Origin: JADJYF01 sp043782755
GTDB lineage: Bacteria; Pseudomonadota; Gammaproteobacteria; Ga0077536
DNA length: 14,973 nt
Reading direction: 5' to 3'
NCBI GenBank assembly: GCA_043782755.1
Contig: JAYWAC010000125.1
Coordinates: forward strand, 1 to 14,973
In this document: one piece after another, positions 14,039 to 14,973 of the stretch
How positions within the stretch are numbered: the stretch's first letter is position 1
Layout: each line of letters opens with the position of its first letter
Notes under the pieces: model-generated
What the model saw: only the letters and a program-made list of their open reading frames with translations
Database searches by the model: none
Told to the model about the DNA's origin: nothing
Translations under genes and position numbers: made by a program

Positions 14039-14973
14039 CGCGCCTCGCTACCCGCTTCACTGAAATGCTCGGCATTGTCCATCCGGTGATGCAGGAAGGG
14101 CTCGGCCCCTACAAGACAGTAGCGCTCGCAGCTGCGGTCTCCAACGCCGGCGGGCTCGGCACGGTCAGCATTCCTGGCATCAGTGAAGAGCCGCGAGCGG
14201 GTGCCGCCAAACTGCGCGGCTATATCGAAGCGGCCTGCGCGCTCACCGATAAACCCTTCGCGGTCAACATTCCAGTCGGCACCGACAAGCACGGCAACGT
14301 GCCGCCTTTCAGTGCCGCCTATGTGCAAGCGGTGGTTGATGCTGCCAAGGATCGCGACATCGCCAAACGTCTGCGCGTCATCACTACCTCGGCCGGCGCG
14401 CCAGGCGGTGCGCGGCGCATGATTGAAGACTCGGGTCTCATCCATATCCATAAGGTCGGTGGCACGCGTCAGGCGATCCGCGCCGTTGCCGATGGCGTCG
14501 ACATGTTGATCGCATCGGGCTATGAAGCCGGCGGTCATACCCATGCACGACCCGTGCATACCTTCGTGCTCGGCCCGAGCGTAACGGAAGCGGTGGACTG
14601 CCCAGTCATTCTCGCCGGTGGCGTGCGCGACGGGCGTGGCCTGGCGGCCGCGCTGGCGATGGGCGCCGAGGCGGTCGCGCTCGGCACGCGCTTCGTCGCG
14701 AGTCGCGACAATCCCGACTGGCACGTCAATTACGCGGCGCGCATTCTCGCGGCCAAGGAAGGCGAGGACATTTTATTCCAAGCTTTGTATGGCCCCTCAC
14801 GCGTACTGCCGAGCCGCGCCATCGCTGAACTCGCGCAGTTCGAACATCAAGCCGGTGTGACGGAAGAAGATCTGACACGCTTCAAGGACGAACGCCTGAT
14901 CGCCGCACAACGCGATGGCGATATGGACGGCGGCATCCTGCCCTGCGGCCAGATTGCCGGTGCGTTGTCGGAC
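14035..14973 (+). CDS. Nitronate monooxygenase-like FMN enzyme (3' truncated by the window)
   Basis: The frame from ATG 14035 is open to the window end (313 residues, no stop). It is a TIM-barrel flavoprotein of the nitronate monooxygenase/2-nitropropane dioxygenase group. The N-terminus MTRLATRFTEMLGIVHPVMQ has the usual start of the family. LIASGYEAGGHTHA contains the active-site His motif (G-x-EAGGH), and ILAGGVRDGRGLAAALAMGA followed by EAVALGTRFVAS forms the FMN-phosphate site. It is coupled to the nitroreductase by an ATGA overlap. Related proteins act as nitronate oxidases or as enoyl-type reductases; an alkylnitronate role cannot be asserted. The part seen is nearly full length for the family. 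Confidence 0.88.
   Translation, partial: MTRLATRFTEMLGIVHPVMQEGLGPYKTVALAAAVSNAGGLGTVSIPGISEEPRAGAAKLRGYIEAACALTDKPFAVNIPVGTDKHGNVPPFSAAYVQAVVDAAKDRDIAKRLRVITTSAGAPGGARRMIEDSGLIHIHKVGGTRQAIRAVADGVDMLIASGYEAGGHTHARPVHTFVLGPSVTEAVDCPVILAGGVRDGRGLAAALAMGAEAVALGTRFVASRDNPDWHVNYAARILAAKEGEDILFQALYGPSRVLPSRAIAELAQFEHQAGVTEEDLTRFKDERLIAAQRDGDMDGGILPCGQIAGALSD

Noticed and set aside
1..14973. tRNA, rRNA, CRISPR array, integrase or intact insertion sequence
   Set aside because: I saw no cloverleaf-like sequence, regularly spaced repeats, or transposase or recombinase motifs on either strand.

Overview
The window looks like chromosomal DNA of a GC-rich proteobacterium, most likely a gammaproteobacterium. 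The main reason is the left end: a homodimeric-type pyruvate dehydrogenase E1 (aceE) followed by an E2 (aceF) with two lipoyl domains, the gammaproteobacterial/betaproteobacterial arrangement. I cannot assign a genus. An uncultured or environmental degrader lineage would fit, but that is inference.

Layout. (1) 1-3766, plus strand: 3' part of aceE and complete aceF. No lpd (E3) follows. (2) 3767-4296: a gene-free stretch of about 530 bp built from nested inverted repeats, including a pair of 32-nt inverted copies at 3857-3888 and 4265-4296 and a 24-bp perfect inverted repeat at 4091-4175. It resembles a REP/MITE-type repeat island. (3) 4297-5796, minus strand: an FAD monooxygenase of the Baeyer-Villiger/FMO type, transcribed divergently from (4) 5920-6672, plus strand: a short-chain dehydrogenase. 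(5) 6749-14973, plus strand: a run of nine genes in tight spacing: TetR regulator, luciferase-like (LLM) flavin oxidoreductase, cytochrome P450, cupin, Ltp2-like thiolase-fold protein, DUF35 zinc-ribbon/OB protein, class III CoA-transferase, nitroreductase-fold protein, and a nitronate monooxygenase-like protein cut by the window end. Three junctions are 4-nt ATGA overlaps.

How the genes may work together. Regions 3-5 look like a catabolic locus for a hydrophobic, probably cyclic substrate (steroid-, terpenoid- or alicyclic-like). The oxygenases (P450, LLM protein, BVMO) would insert oxygen, the SDR would oxidise alcohols, the CoA-transferase would activate an acid, and the Ltp2-like/DUF35 pair would cleave a beta-hydroxyacyl-CoA by a retro-aldol step, as the Ltp2-DUF35 pair does in steroid side-chain degradation. 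The substrate cannot be read from the sequence. The best regulatory signal is at the TetR gene: a perfect 14-bp palindrome (6718-6731) sits within the spacer of a good sigma70-type promoter whose predicted start site falls on the ATG, suggesting an autoregulated, leaderless transcript.
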